Shown in pieces: positions 7,844-16,016 of a stretch of DNA of 31,863 bases. Under the pieces are notes generated by a model. That model searched no databases and was not told where the DNA came from. It was given only the letters and a program-made list of their open reading frames with translations. Origin of the DNA: a bacterium (GTDB lineage: Bacteria > Patescibacteriota > Minisyncoccia > Phycocordibacterales > UBA9973); NCBI GenBank assembly GCA_021813175.1, contig JAKALJ010000004.1, positions 1 through 31,863 on the forward strand, in the 5' to 3' direction. How positions within the stretch are numbered: the stretch's first letter is position 1; each line of letters opens with the position of its first letter. Both the position numbers and the translations under genes were made by a program.

Positions 7844-9679
7844 ATGTCCATTTTTGACTTATTCAAAAAAAAGAAAGAGGAGCTAAAGGGAACGGCGGAT
7901 GTTTCCATTATGCCGGTTCTGCCCGAAGAAATATACGAATCCGCCAAGCTGGAATTGCAGGACATCGTGGCCCCGTCCGCTCTGAAGATAGAGCCCAAGT
8001 CCATCAACCTCGGAGACAAAATCGCCCGCACTTTCTTCATCATCTCTTATCCGCGGTATCTTTCGGATAACTGGTTTTCTCCCATCATCAATTTGGACAA
8101 AGTGTTTGACGTTTCCATATTCATCGAGCCGGTGGACACTTCCCAGGTCTTGCGGCAGTTCCAAAAAAAAGTGGCCGAGGTGCAGAGCCAAATCAATACC
8201 CGGGAGGCTCGGGGTATGGTGCGGGACCCGATGCTGGACACCGCCTATCAAGACCTTGAATCCTTGCGGGACAATCTGATCCAGGCCCAAGAAAAACTTT
8301 TTGACGTTTCCGTATATATCACCATTTACGCCGATAGCGACCTGGAGCTTTTCAAAATTGAAAATGAAATCAAGTCCATCTTGGAAGCCAGACTCATTTA
8401 CATCAAGCCGGCTCTGTTCCAGCAGGACACCGGCTTCAAGAGCGTAATCCCCATTGGGAACGATTTATTGAAAGTTTATCAAAAACTCAATTCCGAGCCG
8501 CTTTCCAGCATTTTTCCTTTCGTTTCTCTTGACCTCACTTCAGACAAAGGCATTTTGTACGGGGTGAACCGGCAAAATTCTTCTCTGGTCATCTTTGACC
8601 GCTTCTCCCTGGAGAACTATAACTCGGTAACATTCGCTAAGTCGGGCGCGGGTAAAAGTTTTGCCACAAAATTGGAGATTCTGCGCTCTCTGATGTTCGA
8701 CACGGATGTGATAGTGATTGACCCGGAAAAAGAATACGAATATCTGGCGGACGCGGTGGGGGGAAGATATTTCAATATTTCTCTCTCTTCCGAGCACCAT
8801 ATCAATCCGTTTGACCTGCCCATTCCGCATGAAGACGAATCGGCCGAAGACGTCCTGCGGTCAAATATTATAAATTTGGTAGGTCTTTTCCGTCTGATGC
8901 TCGGAGGGCTCACCCCGGAAGAAGACGCTCTGGTGGATCGGGCTATTTCCGAAACTTACGCCCTGAAAGACATTACCCCTGATTCCGATTTTGCCAATAT
9001 TGAACCGCCGCTATTGTCCGATTTTGAAATGGTGCTCGGAGGAATGGAGGGAACCGATTCTGTAATGCAACGCCTGGTAAAATACACCAAGGGTTCCTGG
9101 TCCACTTTCTTAAACAAACCCTCAAACGTGGACATCAATAAAAAATTCGTGGTCTTCTCGGTGCGGGATATGGAAGACGAACTGAAGCCGGTGGCAATGT
9201 ATATCGTGATGCACTATATCTGGACTGCGGTGCGAAGAAATTTGAAAAAACGTCTTTTGGTGGTGGACGAAGCTTGGTGGATGATGAAGTCCGAAGATAC
9301 CGCTTCTTTCCTCTATAGCATTGCCAAGCGCGGGCGCAAATATTATTTGGGACTGGCAACCATTACCCAAGACGTGGCGGACTTTATGCGCTCGCCTTAT
9401 GGTATTCCGATTGTTACCAACTCTTCCATCCAACTGCTTCTAAAGCAGTCCCCCAGCACCATAGACGTGGTGGTAAAAACTTTCAATCTGACCGACGAGG
9501 AAAAATACCTACTCTTGGAATCCGGTATTGGAGAAGGAATATTCTTCGCAGGACTGAAGCATGTGGCCATAAAAATCATCGCCTCTTACACCGAAGACCA
9601 AATCATCACTTCCGATCCGTCCCAGATCCTTTCCATCCGCAAAGCAAAAGAAGAGATGGAGGAGCAGGAAGGAAAGTAG
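7844..9679 (+). CDS. virB4: VirB4/TraC-like type IV secretion ATPase
   Basis: The protein has 611 aa. An N-terminal domain (about residues 1-240) precedes the motor domain. Walker A is AKSGAGKS at residues 265-272, the VIDPEKEYEYL motif follows at about 290-302, and Walker B is RLLVVDEAWWMM at residues 470-481. Downstream KRGRKYYLGLATITQDV and the NSSIQLLLKQ segment are also typical of VirB4 ATPases. The protein powers assembly and substrate transfer at the inner membrane and is the most reliable marker of a type IV secretion system here. It starts 4 nt after its upstream neighbour. The length is short compared with full VirB4 proteins (about 800 aa), which agrees with part of the N-terminus being a separate gene. 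The Walker motifs look intact. Confidence 0.93.
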   Translation: MSIFDLFKKKKEELKGTADVSIMPVLPEEIYESAKLELQDIVAPSALKIEPKSINLGDKIARTFFIISYPRYLSDNWFSPIINLDKVFDVSIFIEPVDTSQVLRQFQKKVAEVQSQINTREARGMVRDPMLDTAYQDLESLRDNLIQAQEKLFDVSVYITIYADSDLELFKIENEIKSILEARLIYIKPALFQQDTGFKSVIPIGNDLLKVYQKLNSEPLSSIFPFVSLDLTSDKGILYGVNRQNSSLVIFDRFSLENYNSVTFAKSGAGKSFATKLEILRSLMFDTDVIVIDPEKEYEYLADAVGGRYFNISLSSEHHINPFDLPIPHEDESAEDVLRSNIINLVGLFRLMLGGLTPEEDALVDRAISETYALKDITPDSDFANIEPPLLSDFEMVLGGMEGTDSVMQRLVKYTKGSWSTFLNKPSNVDINKKFVVFSVRDMEDELKPVAMYIVMHYIWTAVRRNLKKRLLVVDEAWWMMKSEDTASFLYSIAKRGRKYYLGLATITQDVADFMRSPYGIPIVTNSSIQLLLKQSPSTIDVVVKTFNLTDEEKYLLLESGIGEGIFFAGLKHVAIKIIASYTEDQIITSDPSQILSIRKAKEEMEEQEGK

Positions 9680-9699
9680 CGCATAAAACAGCGCGTGAG

Positions 9700-9708
9700 T
9701 GTTATAAT
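9700..9708 (+). promoter_or_regulatory. Extended -10 promoter before the secreted Ig-like gene
   Basis: TGTTATAAT (9700-9708) is a perfect extended -10. The predicted start is near 9715, about 8 nt before the ATG at 9723. It would drive the last three genes of the secretion cluster. No clear -35. Confidence 0.55.
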
Positions 9709-9722
9709 GTATGGAATAAAAT

Positions 9723-10697
9723 ATGAAGAAACCGCTAATTATTCCGCTGATACTGCTGTTTGCTCTGACTGCGTTTTCGGCTCGGGCTCAAGTTCGGGAT
9801 ACCGATATTTCCTTGGAAATCAATCCGGCTTTTCCATCTCCGAACCAGGATGTTACGGCCTCCCTTTCCAGCCAAGTTTTGGATCTGAACAAGGCCCTTA
9901 TCACTTGGTCTGAGAACGGACAGCAGAAGCAAAGCGGTATCGGAAAAAAAGAATTCCGCTTCAGCTCCGCGGGCTTGGGAATGCCTACCACTATTTCCGC
10001 ATCCATTGATACAGTGGACGGCAGTAATTTTATCAAAAGCGCCACCGTCCAGCCGGCAGAAGTGGATATGCTCTATGAAGCGCCGGATGCTTATGTCCCC
10101 CCTTTTTATAAAGGCAGAGCTCTTCCGGCCAGCCAAAGCAGAATAAAAGTGGTGGCTATTCCGTTTCTCTCTTCGGGCCCCGGAAACAGTAGCGCAAATT
10201 TCTCCTACTCTTGGTCCCAGGACGGCCGGAACCAGCCGGAGGGTTCCGGTTGGGGAAACAGTTCTTACACTTTTCAAAACAGCTACTTGGACAACGGCAA
10301 TACCGTAAGCGTGCAAGTGTCGGACATAGTCAGCCGCTCGGGCGCCGCTGGCAGTATAAAAATCAATACCATCAATCCTAAAATAATTTTTTATCGTCTA
10401 GACCCTTCGCTCGGGACCGATTGGAATCAAGCTCTCCAGGACGGTTTTAACGTATCTTTGGATGGAGAAAGTATCGTGGCCGCCCCGTACTTTTTTTCAA
10501 AATCGGATCCTGATTCTCCTGGTCTTTCTTACACCTGGACCTTGAACGGCCAAAAATTGAACACTCCGAGCCCTAAAAATATCTTGTCGGTCAAACCGGA
10601 GAGCGGCACCAGCGGCACAGCGGAAATAAAACTCACCATAAACAACCTCGGCACCCTCTTCCAAAGCATCAGCAAAACCTTGCAGGTGAATTTTTAG
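9723..10697 (+). CDS. Secreted protein with Ig/PKD-like domains
   Basis: The protein has 324 aa with a clear signal peptide (MKK, hydrophobic core, cleavage at ARA|Q near residue 22). The mature part is rich in Ser, Asn and aromatic residues and shows at least two beta-sandwich-like repeats: ALITWSENG with a following GKKEFRFSSAG (about 55-110), and FSYSWSQDG and LSYTWTLNG (about 170-310). These WxxxG strands resemble PKD or Ig-like folds. There is no catalytic motif and no membrane segment after the signal. It ends directly before the start of the pilin/transglycosylase gene with no intergenic base, so they are one operon. I infer an extracytoplasmic accessory or structural component of the secretion apparatus; the specific role is unknown. 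Confidence 0.8.
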   Translation: MKKPLIIPLILLFALTAFSARAQVRDTDISLEINPAFPSPNQDVTASLSSQVLDLNKALITWSENGQQKQSGIGKKEFRFSSAGLGMPTTISASIDTVDGSNFIKSATVQPAEVDMLYEAPDAYVPPFYKGRALPASQSRIKVVAIPFLSSGPGNSSANFSYSWSQDGRNQPEGSGWGNSSYTFQNSYLDNGNTVSVQVSDIVSRSGAAGSIKINTINPKIIFYRLDPSLGTDWNQALQDGFNVSLDGESIVAAPYFFSKSDPDSPGLSYTWTLNGQKLNTPSPKNILSVKPESGTSGTAEIKLTINNLGTLFQSISKTLQVNF

Positions 10698-12515
10698 ATG
10701 AAAAAAATAGATAAAAAAATTTTTGTTTGGGCCGGCATATCTATTTTCTTTGTGAGCGCGTTTGCGCCGTCTAACCTAGCATTGGCTCAAGATGTCGCAA
10801 ATCGTTTGGTCATATCTGCCAGCCTGGACAAGGCTAATCCAAATTTAATAATTATAACTGCCAAAACTTATAATCTAGAGAAAGAGGTCATAGCTTTCGT
10901 AGCTAATCCGTCAGAGGGGATCGTGTTTACCCCTTCAGATGGAACTGGAACTACGGGGGTTTGCAATGCTGGATACCTTCTGCTCCACTCATGCCAGGTA
11001 GAGTTCAAGTCTTCAATAAAAAATACGTATAAGATAACCGCTTCTAATGGAACCCTAAATTCAAATGAGATAAGTGTCAAAATAAGTGACAGTGGAATAA
11101 AAATAAATAATTGTCCGAGCAGGCAAATAGAGTCTGAAGGAAAGTGCGTCGACGTGATAAGACTGCTTGCAAACCCCGCTACCGCATTGCCGAACGATCC
11201 CCTGACCGTAACGGCGTCAGTAATTTCTTCCGGTGGAGACACAGTAAGTTTTTTTTCTGACAATGGAGGAACTTTTTCTCCCAAAAATTCTTGTGTTACT
11301 GAAATACCTACTTACCCAAATGCTGCATCCTGCACCGTTAAATTCAGTTCGGGGGATGTTAAGACATACAATTTGTCCGGCTCGGTAAAGATTGACGGCC
11401 AAACATATAATTCTTCCAAAATACAGGTTATGGTGGCTGCCAGCTTGAATCCTTCAGAAGAAAATTGCGCTAAACAAAAACCGCCAATGGACTATGACAG
11501 CAACACCAAGCAGTGCGTGAAAAAAACCGACCTTTCCTATACTCCGCTGGCCGGATTGCCGGGATTGCCGGAGGGTCAGCCGATTGATACGAGCCAGTCC
11601 TGCGCGTTTGGAAATTACTTGAACATAATCTTTAAAGCGGTGATCGGCATCTGCGCGGTGCTGGCCCTGATTATGATCGTGTTCGGGGGTATAGAATATA
11701 TGACCGGAGGCACCGCCTCGGAAAAATCCGGCGGAAAAGATAAAATCTTGAACGCTATTCTGGGTCTAGTGATTCTTTTGGGCTCTTACGCTTTGTTAAA
11801 CACCCTAAATCCACAATTATTGAACGTATGTTTGAATTTGAAGCCAGTGGAAATAGTGGTAAAGCCGATAGTAGATTTTGATGTTTCGGGGGCGCAGACC
11901 TACAACGGTCAGCCCATTAAGGTGAATTTTGATAAAGAGGCTTATCCAGCAGCGAAGTTTGCCGAACAAAAAACTGGCGTAGACAGGGCGTTAGTTCTAG
12001 CAGTATTCGCGCAAGAGACGAATAGCGGAGCAAATACAGGAAAATGTAATTATCAGACCGCAAATATGAATATGAAAAAAGACAACACTGGACGGAATGA
12101 ACTTGATTATTTAAAACTGATTGTCGGTGAGAATAATTATCAAACAATCAATATGTCCTGTAGTGGTGGCGGTAGCACTCATGGCGGAGCGATTGGATAT
12201 GTGCAGTTTCTCCCAAGCACGTGGTACAAATACAGGGACCAGGCTGCAGCCATCTTAGGACAACAGCCCAGCGCATGGAATGTAAATGATGCATTGTTGA
12301 TGGAGGCAATATATATAAAGGCTCTAGGCGGATCAGAACCTAATGAAAAAAGTCAAACCAACGCTGTCTGTGAATATTTCGGAAACTGCAATAATTCAAA
12401 TATAAGCTGTGGAAACGGTATAGTAGGAACCTACGGCCAGTGCGTCATGGGCAAGAAGGCAAGCATTCAGCAGCAGATCGATGCTGAAATCAAAGCAGGA
12501 AAGATAGAGCCATGA
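10698..12515 (+). CDS. Ig-like / VirB2-like pilin / lytic transglycosylase fusion
   Basis: The protein has 605 aa with three parts. A signal peptide (ending LALAQ near residue 31) leads an Ig-like region of about 210 residues with several Cys. Residues 305-331 and 347-368 are two hydrophobic helices separated by a short charged loop (GGTASEKSGGKDK), the pattern of TrbC/VirB2-type pilins. Residues about 410-545 look like a lytic transglycosylase: AVFAQETNSG (likely catalytic Glu440) and GAIGYVQFLPSTW (497-509), as in GH103/GH23-type enzymes. The fusion would combine VirB2-like pilin and VirB1-like peptidoglycan-opening activities in one polypeptide, or anchor a transglycosylase in the membrane. 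It starts right after the upstream stop and overlaps the next gene by ATGA (4 nt). Confidence 0.8.
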   Translation: MKKIDKKIFVWAGISIFFVSAFAPSNLALAQDVANRLVISASLDKANPNLIIITAKTYNLEKEVIAFVANPSEGIVFTPSDGTGTTGVCNAGYLLLHSCQVEFKSSIKNTYKITASNGTLNSNEISVKISDSGIKINNCPSRQIESEGKCVDVIRLLANPATALPNDPLTVTASVISSGGDTVSFFSDNGGTFSPKNSCVTEIPTYPNAASCTVKFSSGDVKTYNLSGSVKIDGQTYNSSKIQVMVAASLNPSEENCAKQKPPMDYDSNTKQCVKKTDLSYTPLAGLPGLPEGQPIDTSQSCAFGNYLNIIFKAVIGICAVLALIMIVFGGIEYMTGGTASEKSGGKDKILNAILGLVILLGSYALLNTLNPQLLNVCLNLKPVEIVVKPIVDFDVSGAQTYNGQPIKVNFDKEAYPAAKFAEQKTGVDRALVLAVFAQETNSGANTGKCNYQTANMNMKKDNTGRNELDYLKLIVGENNYQTINMSCSGGGSTHGGAIGYVQFLPSTWYKYRDQAAAILGQQPSAWNVNDALLMEAIYIKALGGSEPNEKSQTNAVCEYFGNCNNSNISCGNGIVGTYGQCVMGKKASIQQQIDAEIKAGKIEP

Positions 12516-13783
12516 AAACCAGAAACATAATTTTTTTGATAGTCGTGTTGGTGGTGATTGCCGCGGGAGTGTGGGGTTTTTTGATTTCTCGCCGGCCTGT
12601 TCCCGGAGAATCCCCTTCTTCGGGCGCTACTTTTGTTTCCACTTTTTGGCCTTTCGGAAACACAAACAAAAATGCTCCGTCGGAGACATCCGCTCCGCTT
12701 CAAGAAAGTGCTCCGGGACTTCAAGAGACAAACCAAGGGGAGCAGGCGCCGGCGGTAAACTTGCGAAAAGTCTCTAGTATGCCAATAGCCGGCTATGGGG
12801 TCTTTATGAAAGAGCGATATGGGGCAAGCGGGGCGCAGAAAGCACCGTACGCGCGTTACGCGGATAAATCCACCGGAAATATTTATCAGACTTTTGCGGA
12901 CAAAATAGAGGAGCGCAAATTTTCCGCGTCGGAAGTGCCGGGGTTGTATGAAACCGTCTTCGGAGGGAACGGAGAAAACGTGATTATGCGCTACTTGAAG
13001 AACGATGACAGAACCATTGAAACATACGACGGCTCTGTGCCCAAGGAAATTCTCGGCTCGGACACTTCCGCCGCGAACAACCAACTGACCGGGACCTTTC
13101 TGCCGGAAAATATTTCAGCTCTTTCTCTCTCTCCCGATTTTTCAAAAATATTTTACATCGCTCCCTCCGGGGAGGGAGTGGCCGGCATTACCGCCGATAT
13201 TTCCGGCAGAGGAAAATCCCAGGTATTTTATTCTCCCTTCAGCGAATGGATCTCCCAGTGGCCGAACAGCCGGATGATTTCACTCACCACCAAGGCCTCA
13301 GGCCAAGCCCCCGGATATATGTACTCAGTAGACCCGACTAATAAAAGTTTCATTAAAATTCTCGGGAGTATAGCCGGCCTGACCACTCTTACCAGCCCCA
13401 GTGGGCGGAAAGTGCTATACGCGGACGGAAATATGTCTCTTAGGGTATATGACCGAAACACCGGCCAGTCGGTGGCGATGGGGGTAAACACTCTGCCCGA
13501 GAAATGCGTATGGGGGAGCGGGAGCGATGTTATATATTGCGCGGCGCCCAAATCTCCGCCTTCCGCTCTTTATCCGGATGCCTGGTATCAAGGAACAGTT
13601 TCCTTTTCAGACAGTATTTGGAAACTAGACCCGTCAAGCGGAAACAGTTCTTTTTTGGCAGACCCTTCCGGAGTGAATGGAATCGGGAACATAGACGCGG
13701 TAGAGCTCAAAATAGATCCAAGCGGAAACTATCTATTTTTTATGGACAAAACCAGCTCATATCTCTACGAACTAGTGTTGTAA
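12512..13783 (+). CDS. Membrane-anchored propeller-like protein
   Basis: The protein has 423 aa. A single N-terminal membrane segment at residues 6-25 is followed by a Pro/Ser-rich linker (about 30-75) and a large extracytoplasmic domain. The later half shows repeated motifs in which an SxDxSKIFYI, SPSGRKVLYADG or DPSGNYLFFM strand pair recurs, as in TolB/WD40-like beta-propellers. No catalytic residues are recognised. It overlaps the upstream pilin/transglycosylase gene by 4 nt and is the last gene of the secretion cluster. I infer an exported accessory protein of the system, perhaps a scaffold across the wall. The start is fixed by the overlap. Confidence 0.75.
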   Translation: MKTRNIIFLIVVLVVIAAGVWGFLISRRPVPGESPSSGATFVSTFWPFGNTNKNAPSETSAPLQESAPGLQETNQGEQAPAVNLRKVSSMPIAGYGVFMKERYGASGAQKAPYARYADKSTGNIYQTFADKIEERKFSASEVPGLYETVFGGNGENVIMRYLKNDDRTIETYDGSVPKEILGSDTSAANNQLTGTFLPENISALSLSPDFSKIFYIAPSGEGVAGITADISGRGKSQVFYSPFSEWISQWPNSRMISLTTKASGQAPGYMYSVDPTNKSFIKILGSIAGLTTLTSPSGRKVLYADGNMSLRVYDRNTGQSVAMGVNTLPEKCVWGSGSDVIYCAAPKSPPSALYPDAWYQGTVSFSDSIWKLDPSSGNSSFLADPSGVNGIGNIDAVELKIDPSGNYLFFMDKTSSYLYELVL

Positions 13784-13802
13784 ATAAATATGTGCAGCCG
13801 TA

Positions 13803-13920
13803 TATGGCAGGTTCAAAACCTTCCCGAGCGGGGTGTCTCGCAGCGCGTCGGCGCGAGAGGCAGCGCTCCGCCAGCAGGCGGAGACAGCGACCCCGTGAGG
13901 GAAGTTTTGAACCTGCCATA
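13803..13920. repeat. 118-nt structured palindromic element
   Basis: A 22-bp outer stem joins 13803-13825 to 13899-13920, with a single-base bulge. Inside, GGGGT (13830-13834) can pair with ACCCC (13890-13894), GTCTC (13835-13839) with GAGAC (13881-13885), AGCGC (13842-13846) with GCGCT (13863-13867), and TCCGCC-AGCA-GGCGGA forms a hairpin at 13867-13882 (some of these pairings compete). The core is much more GC-rich than its flanks. The element lies 19 nt past the last secretion gene, and a T5 tract (13926-13930) follows it, so it may act as a terminator between the convergent secretion and jag genes, or it may be a REP/MITE-like repeat or a small RNA. It has no tRNA T-arm. Confidence 0.65.
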
Positions 13921-13976
13921 GGTAAGTTTTTATTATAGTTCGCGAGAGGGAATGTTCCGAACCTTGTCAAACTCTG

Positions 13977-14492
13977 TTATAACTCGCCTATATACTTAAT
14001 TATTACCCGCCGGTCCCTGCCGATTCCTTCAGATTCGGTCTTAAGATCCGTGGCATCGGAAAGAAATTCATGAATAATTCTCCGCTCAAATGCCGGCATC
14101 GGGTTCACTTCTATGTTTGACTTGAAATATCGGGCCCTTTCCGCCATCATGTGCGCCATGGATTTTAGATTCTCCACTCTTTTTTTCTGAAAACCGTTTA
14201 CGTCTATGATCAGGCCGTAGTCAGGTCGTTCTTCTTTTTTGTCCCCCTCTATGTTTTCTCCTTGCCTTCCGTTTTTTTTCTCCGATTTTGCTTCTATCAT
14301 TTTCCGGACAAGGTGATTAAGGGCAAATATCGCTTCTCCCTCTCTATCAAAAAATGGGCGGGGGTCTTCCACTTCTATCGAAAACCAGGTTGTTTTTAAA
14401 TTGTCCGGAGAATCCGTGGAAACACCCGCGAACGGCACGGTCAGTTTTTCAAAAAATTCCTTAATTAAACTTTGAATTTCATGCTTTTCCAT
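13977..14492 (-). CDS. jag: Jag/KhpB-like RNA-binding protein (KH and R3H domains)
   Basis: The protein has 171 aa from the ATG at 14492. That start is chosen because a good Shine-Dalgarno GAAGGAG lies 6 nt upstream, whereas a longer frame begins with low-complexity Lys-rich residues inside yidC. The first ~85 residues resemble the KH part of Jag, but the GxxG loop is degenerate (FDREGEAIFALNHLV). The C-terminal R3H domain is recognisable from NPMPAFERRIIHEFL with the R-xxx-H pair. Family members bind RNA and are linked to cell-envelope growth and to YidC. It overlaps the end of yidC by 14 nt and is the last gene of the rpmH-rnpA-yidD-yidC-jag cluster. The acidic and Lys-rich insert between KH and R3H is a little unusual. 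Confidence 0.82.
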   Translation of the reverse strand: MEKHEIQSLIKEFFEKLTVPFAGVSTDSPDNLKTTWFSIEVEDPRPFFDREGEAIFALNHLVRKMIEAKSEKKNGRQGENIEGDKKEERPDYGLIIDVNGFQKKRVENLKSMAHMMAERARYFKSNIEVNPMPAFERRIIHEFLSDATDLKTESEGIGRDRRVIIKYIGEL

Positions 14493-15237
14493 TTGTTTCT
14501 CCTTCTTTTTTTTCTCTTTTTCCCTTTTTCTCCGCATACAGCTGCTGACCGATAGTGAATATATTACTGGTAATCCAGTATAAGGCAACCGCCCCGGAGA
14601 GGGTATAAGCGAAAAAGGTCACAATCAGCGGAAAAACATATTTCATCTGCATATTCATGCTGTTTGCCAGATTTTCTTGAAAAGACTTCTTATCGGAACC
14701 CTGGGGAGCTTCCGGAGAAACTGGGGCTTTGGGCATAAGACGCGCTTGCAGATATTGAGAAACTCCGGTCAGCAGCGCCAGAACTAAACTTTTTCCTCCA
14801 ATGTCCGCAATGCCTAAAAAACTCATGCTTGTGTACGCGGGAGCATGAATGAACGGATATAAAACAGAACTGTCAAAGTTTATTCCCTTAAAAAACACAT
14901 AATAAAGGGCAAAAATTATGGGCAGTTGAATTAAAGTGACCAAACATCCGGAAAGGGGATTTACCTTTTTTTCTTTATAAAGAGCCATGGTGAGCCGGGC
15001 TTGTTCTTCTTTGGATTTTCCGCTTCCTTTTATTTTAGCCACTTCCGGCTCCAGCTTTTTCATTTTTGCCTGGCTCTCAATGGCATGCTGAGCAAAAGGG
15101 AAAAGGATAAGTTTCACCAATATAGTGAGAATGATGATAGCCACCCCGACGTTCGCCCCCGGAACCACCGAAACTAAAAAAGCCAGCGCGTTCAGTAGTG
15201 GCTTGTATAATACGATATTCCAGATATCTCCGAGCAT
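14479..15237 (-). CDS. yidC: Membrane protein insertase YidC/Oxa1 family
   Basis: The protein has 252 aa, a short YidC without the large periplasmic P1 domain, as in Gram-positive SpoIIIJ-type proteins. Its job is to insert and fold inner-membrane proteins alone or with Sec. The family pattern is visible: a first membrane segment containing TILVKLILFPF with the conserved basic residue (Lys42) in the hydrophilic groove, the cytoplasmic coiled hairpin (AKMKKLEPEVAKIKG), NPLSGCLVTLIQLPIIFALYY, and the final ALYWITSNIF segment. The tail is Lys/Glu-rich (YAEKKGKREKKEG), suitable for ribosome contact. It has its own promoter just upstream. The next gene, jag, overlaps its 3' end by 14 nt. Confidence 0.93.
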   Translation of the reverse strand: MLGDIWNIVLYKPLLNALAFLVSVVPGANVGVAIIILTILVKLILFPFAQHAIESQAKMKKLEPEVAKIKGSGKSKEEQARLTMALYKEKKVNPLSGCLVTLIQLPIIFALYYVFFKGINFDSSVLYPFIHAPAYTSMSFLGIADIGGKSLVLALLTGVSQYLQARLMPKAPVSPEAPQGSDKKSFQENLANSMNMQMKYVFPLIVTFFAYTLSGAVALYWITSNIFTIGQQLYAEKKGKREKKEGETNGKA

Positions 15238-15243
15238 TTCTCT

Positions 15244-15271
15244 ATTCTATACGAAAACTGTGGAAAATCAA
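15244..15271 (-). promoter_or_regulatory. yidC promoter, leaderless geometry
   Basis: On the minus strand TTGATT (15266-15271) and TAGAAT (15244-15249) are 16 bp apart. Six bases separate the -10 from the ATG at 15237, so transcription should begin at the start codon. It lies in the 89-bp yidD/yidC gap. Confidence 0.5.
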
Positions 15272-15288
15272 AACGTATATAAAGAAGG

Positions 15289-15309
15289 GTAAATATTGCC
15301 AATATTTAC
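15289..15309. repeat. 21-bp perfect palindrome upstream of yidC
   Basis: Arms GTAAATATTG and CAATATTTAC are exact reverse complements around one central base. No T-run follows on the minus strand, so a terminator is less likely than an operator or a dimer binding site. It lies about 20 bp beyond the yidC -35 element. Confidence 0.5.
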
Positions 15310-15326
15310 TCTTCTTGTATTTGATT

Positions 15327-15533
15327 TTAGGCGGGGTCTATGCGGTTTTTTTGCCAAGGGTGACAGCGCATAATCCGCCAGATAGACTTAATGAATCCTT
15401 TTCCCGCGCCGTATTTTCTTATAGCTTCTTTCGCGTATTCGGAGCAGGTAGGATAAAAAACACAGGAAGGTTTTTTGTTCGGGCTGATCCATCTCTGATA
15501 AAATTCAATGCTTTTAATCAGAATTTTTTTCAT
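15327..15533 (-). CDS. yidD: YidD membrane protein insertion efficiency factor
   Basis: The protein has 68 aa, the normal size. The family signature is clear: an N-terminal amphipathic helix, then FYQRWISPNKKPSCVFYPTCSEYAKEAI and CHPW near the C-terminus, including the three conserved Cys residues. YidD is thought to help YidC insert membrane proteins. The gene overlaps the 3' end of rnpA by 20 nt, as is common for this cluster. Confidence 0.93.
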   Translation of the reverse strand: MKKILIKSIEFYQRWISPNKKPSCVFYPTCSEYAKEAIRKYGAGKGFIKSIWRIMRCHPWQKNRIDPA

Positions 15534-15870
15534 GCTTCTCTGTTTTTATCTTGCGCAGGATTGCGTCTATTTCTTTTTTTAGATCGATTTTTGGATTTTC
15601 TATAACAAAAGCTCCGCAAAACCCCCGGGGTAGAAAAGAGAGTCTCTTCTCCATCTCGACATAGCCGGTCCGCCGGAGAGCGTTTCTCTCTGTAGCTTTT
15701 TTTACAGAAGACTTTGGAGCAACAAAACAGATTTTTGGCCCGTTTTTGGGGCTTTTTTCAGGAGGATCAATTAAAAATTTTAAGGAGATTCCGCCGGTGG
15801 CCACAAACTTGCCCGAAGAAAACACTCTTTCTAGGATTTTTCGGTCCGCCCTGTGACGTTTTGGGAGCAT
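15514..15870 (-). CDS. rnpA: Ribonuclease P protein component
   Basis: The protein has 118 aa. RnpA binds the RNase P RNA and helps process the 5' ends of precursor tRNAs. The signature KKATERNALRRTGY, holding the RNR motif, is present at about residues 57-70, and the start MLPKRHRADRKILERVFSSGK is typical. It is encoded 2 nt after rpmH, the usual gene order, and overlaps yidD by 20 nt. No RNase P RNA gene is seen in this window. Confidence 0.93.
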   Translation of the reverse strand: MLPKRHRADRKILERVFSSGKFVATGGISLKFLIDPPEKSPKNGPKICFVAPKSSVKKATERNALRRTGYVEMEKRLSFLPRGFCGAFVIENPKIDLKKEIDAILRKIKTEKHEKNSD

Positions 15871-15872
15871 CT

Positions 15873-16010
15873 TTATACGGTGCTGATTCTGGCTCGCCCC
15901 TTTCTCATCCGCCTTCGCATCACACGCTTGCCGGTCTTACTCTTTGATCTCGAAAGAAAGCCGTGAGTTTTGGCTCTTTTCCTTTTTTTAGGATTATAGG
16001 TCCGCGACAT
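15873..16010 (-). CDS. rpmH: 50S ribosomal protein L34
   Basis: This 45-aa protein was read directly from the minus strand. It starts MSRTYNPKKRKRAKTHGF and continues with LSRSKSKTGKRVMRRRMRKG, the highly conserved L34 pattern; the end is RARISTV. L34 is a component of the large ribosomal subunit. Its stop lies 2 nt before the rnpA start. The promoter overlaps DnaA boxes, so initiation-factor binding could influence its expression. Confidence 0.96.
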   Translation of the reverse strand: MSRTYNPKKRKRAKTHGFLSRSKSKTGKRVMRRRMRKGRARISTV

Positions 16011-16016
16011 TCGGGG

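Noticed and set aside
13162..13179. Short 8-bp inverted repeat CTCCCTCC/GGAGGGAG
   Set aside because: It lies in coding sequence and is short enough to arise by chance.
13803..13920. Possible tRNA because of GGTTCAAAACC and a closing stem
   Set aside because: No T-arm at the right distance from the 3' end, no anticodon arm, and an outer stem of 22 bp rather than 7.
13504..13970. Overlapping + and - frames across the 3' end of the propeller gene and the palindrome
   Set aside because: They are arginine-rich, lack domains and arise from the GC-rich palindromic element and antisense of a real gene.
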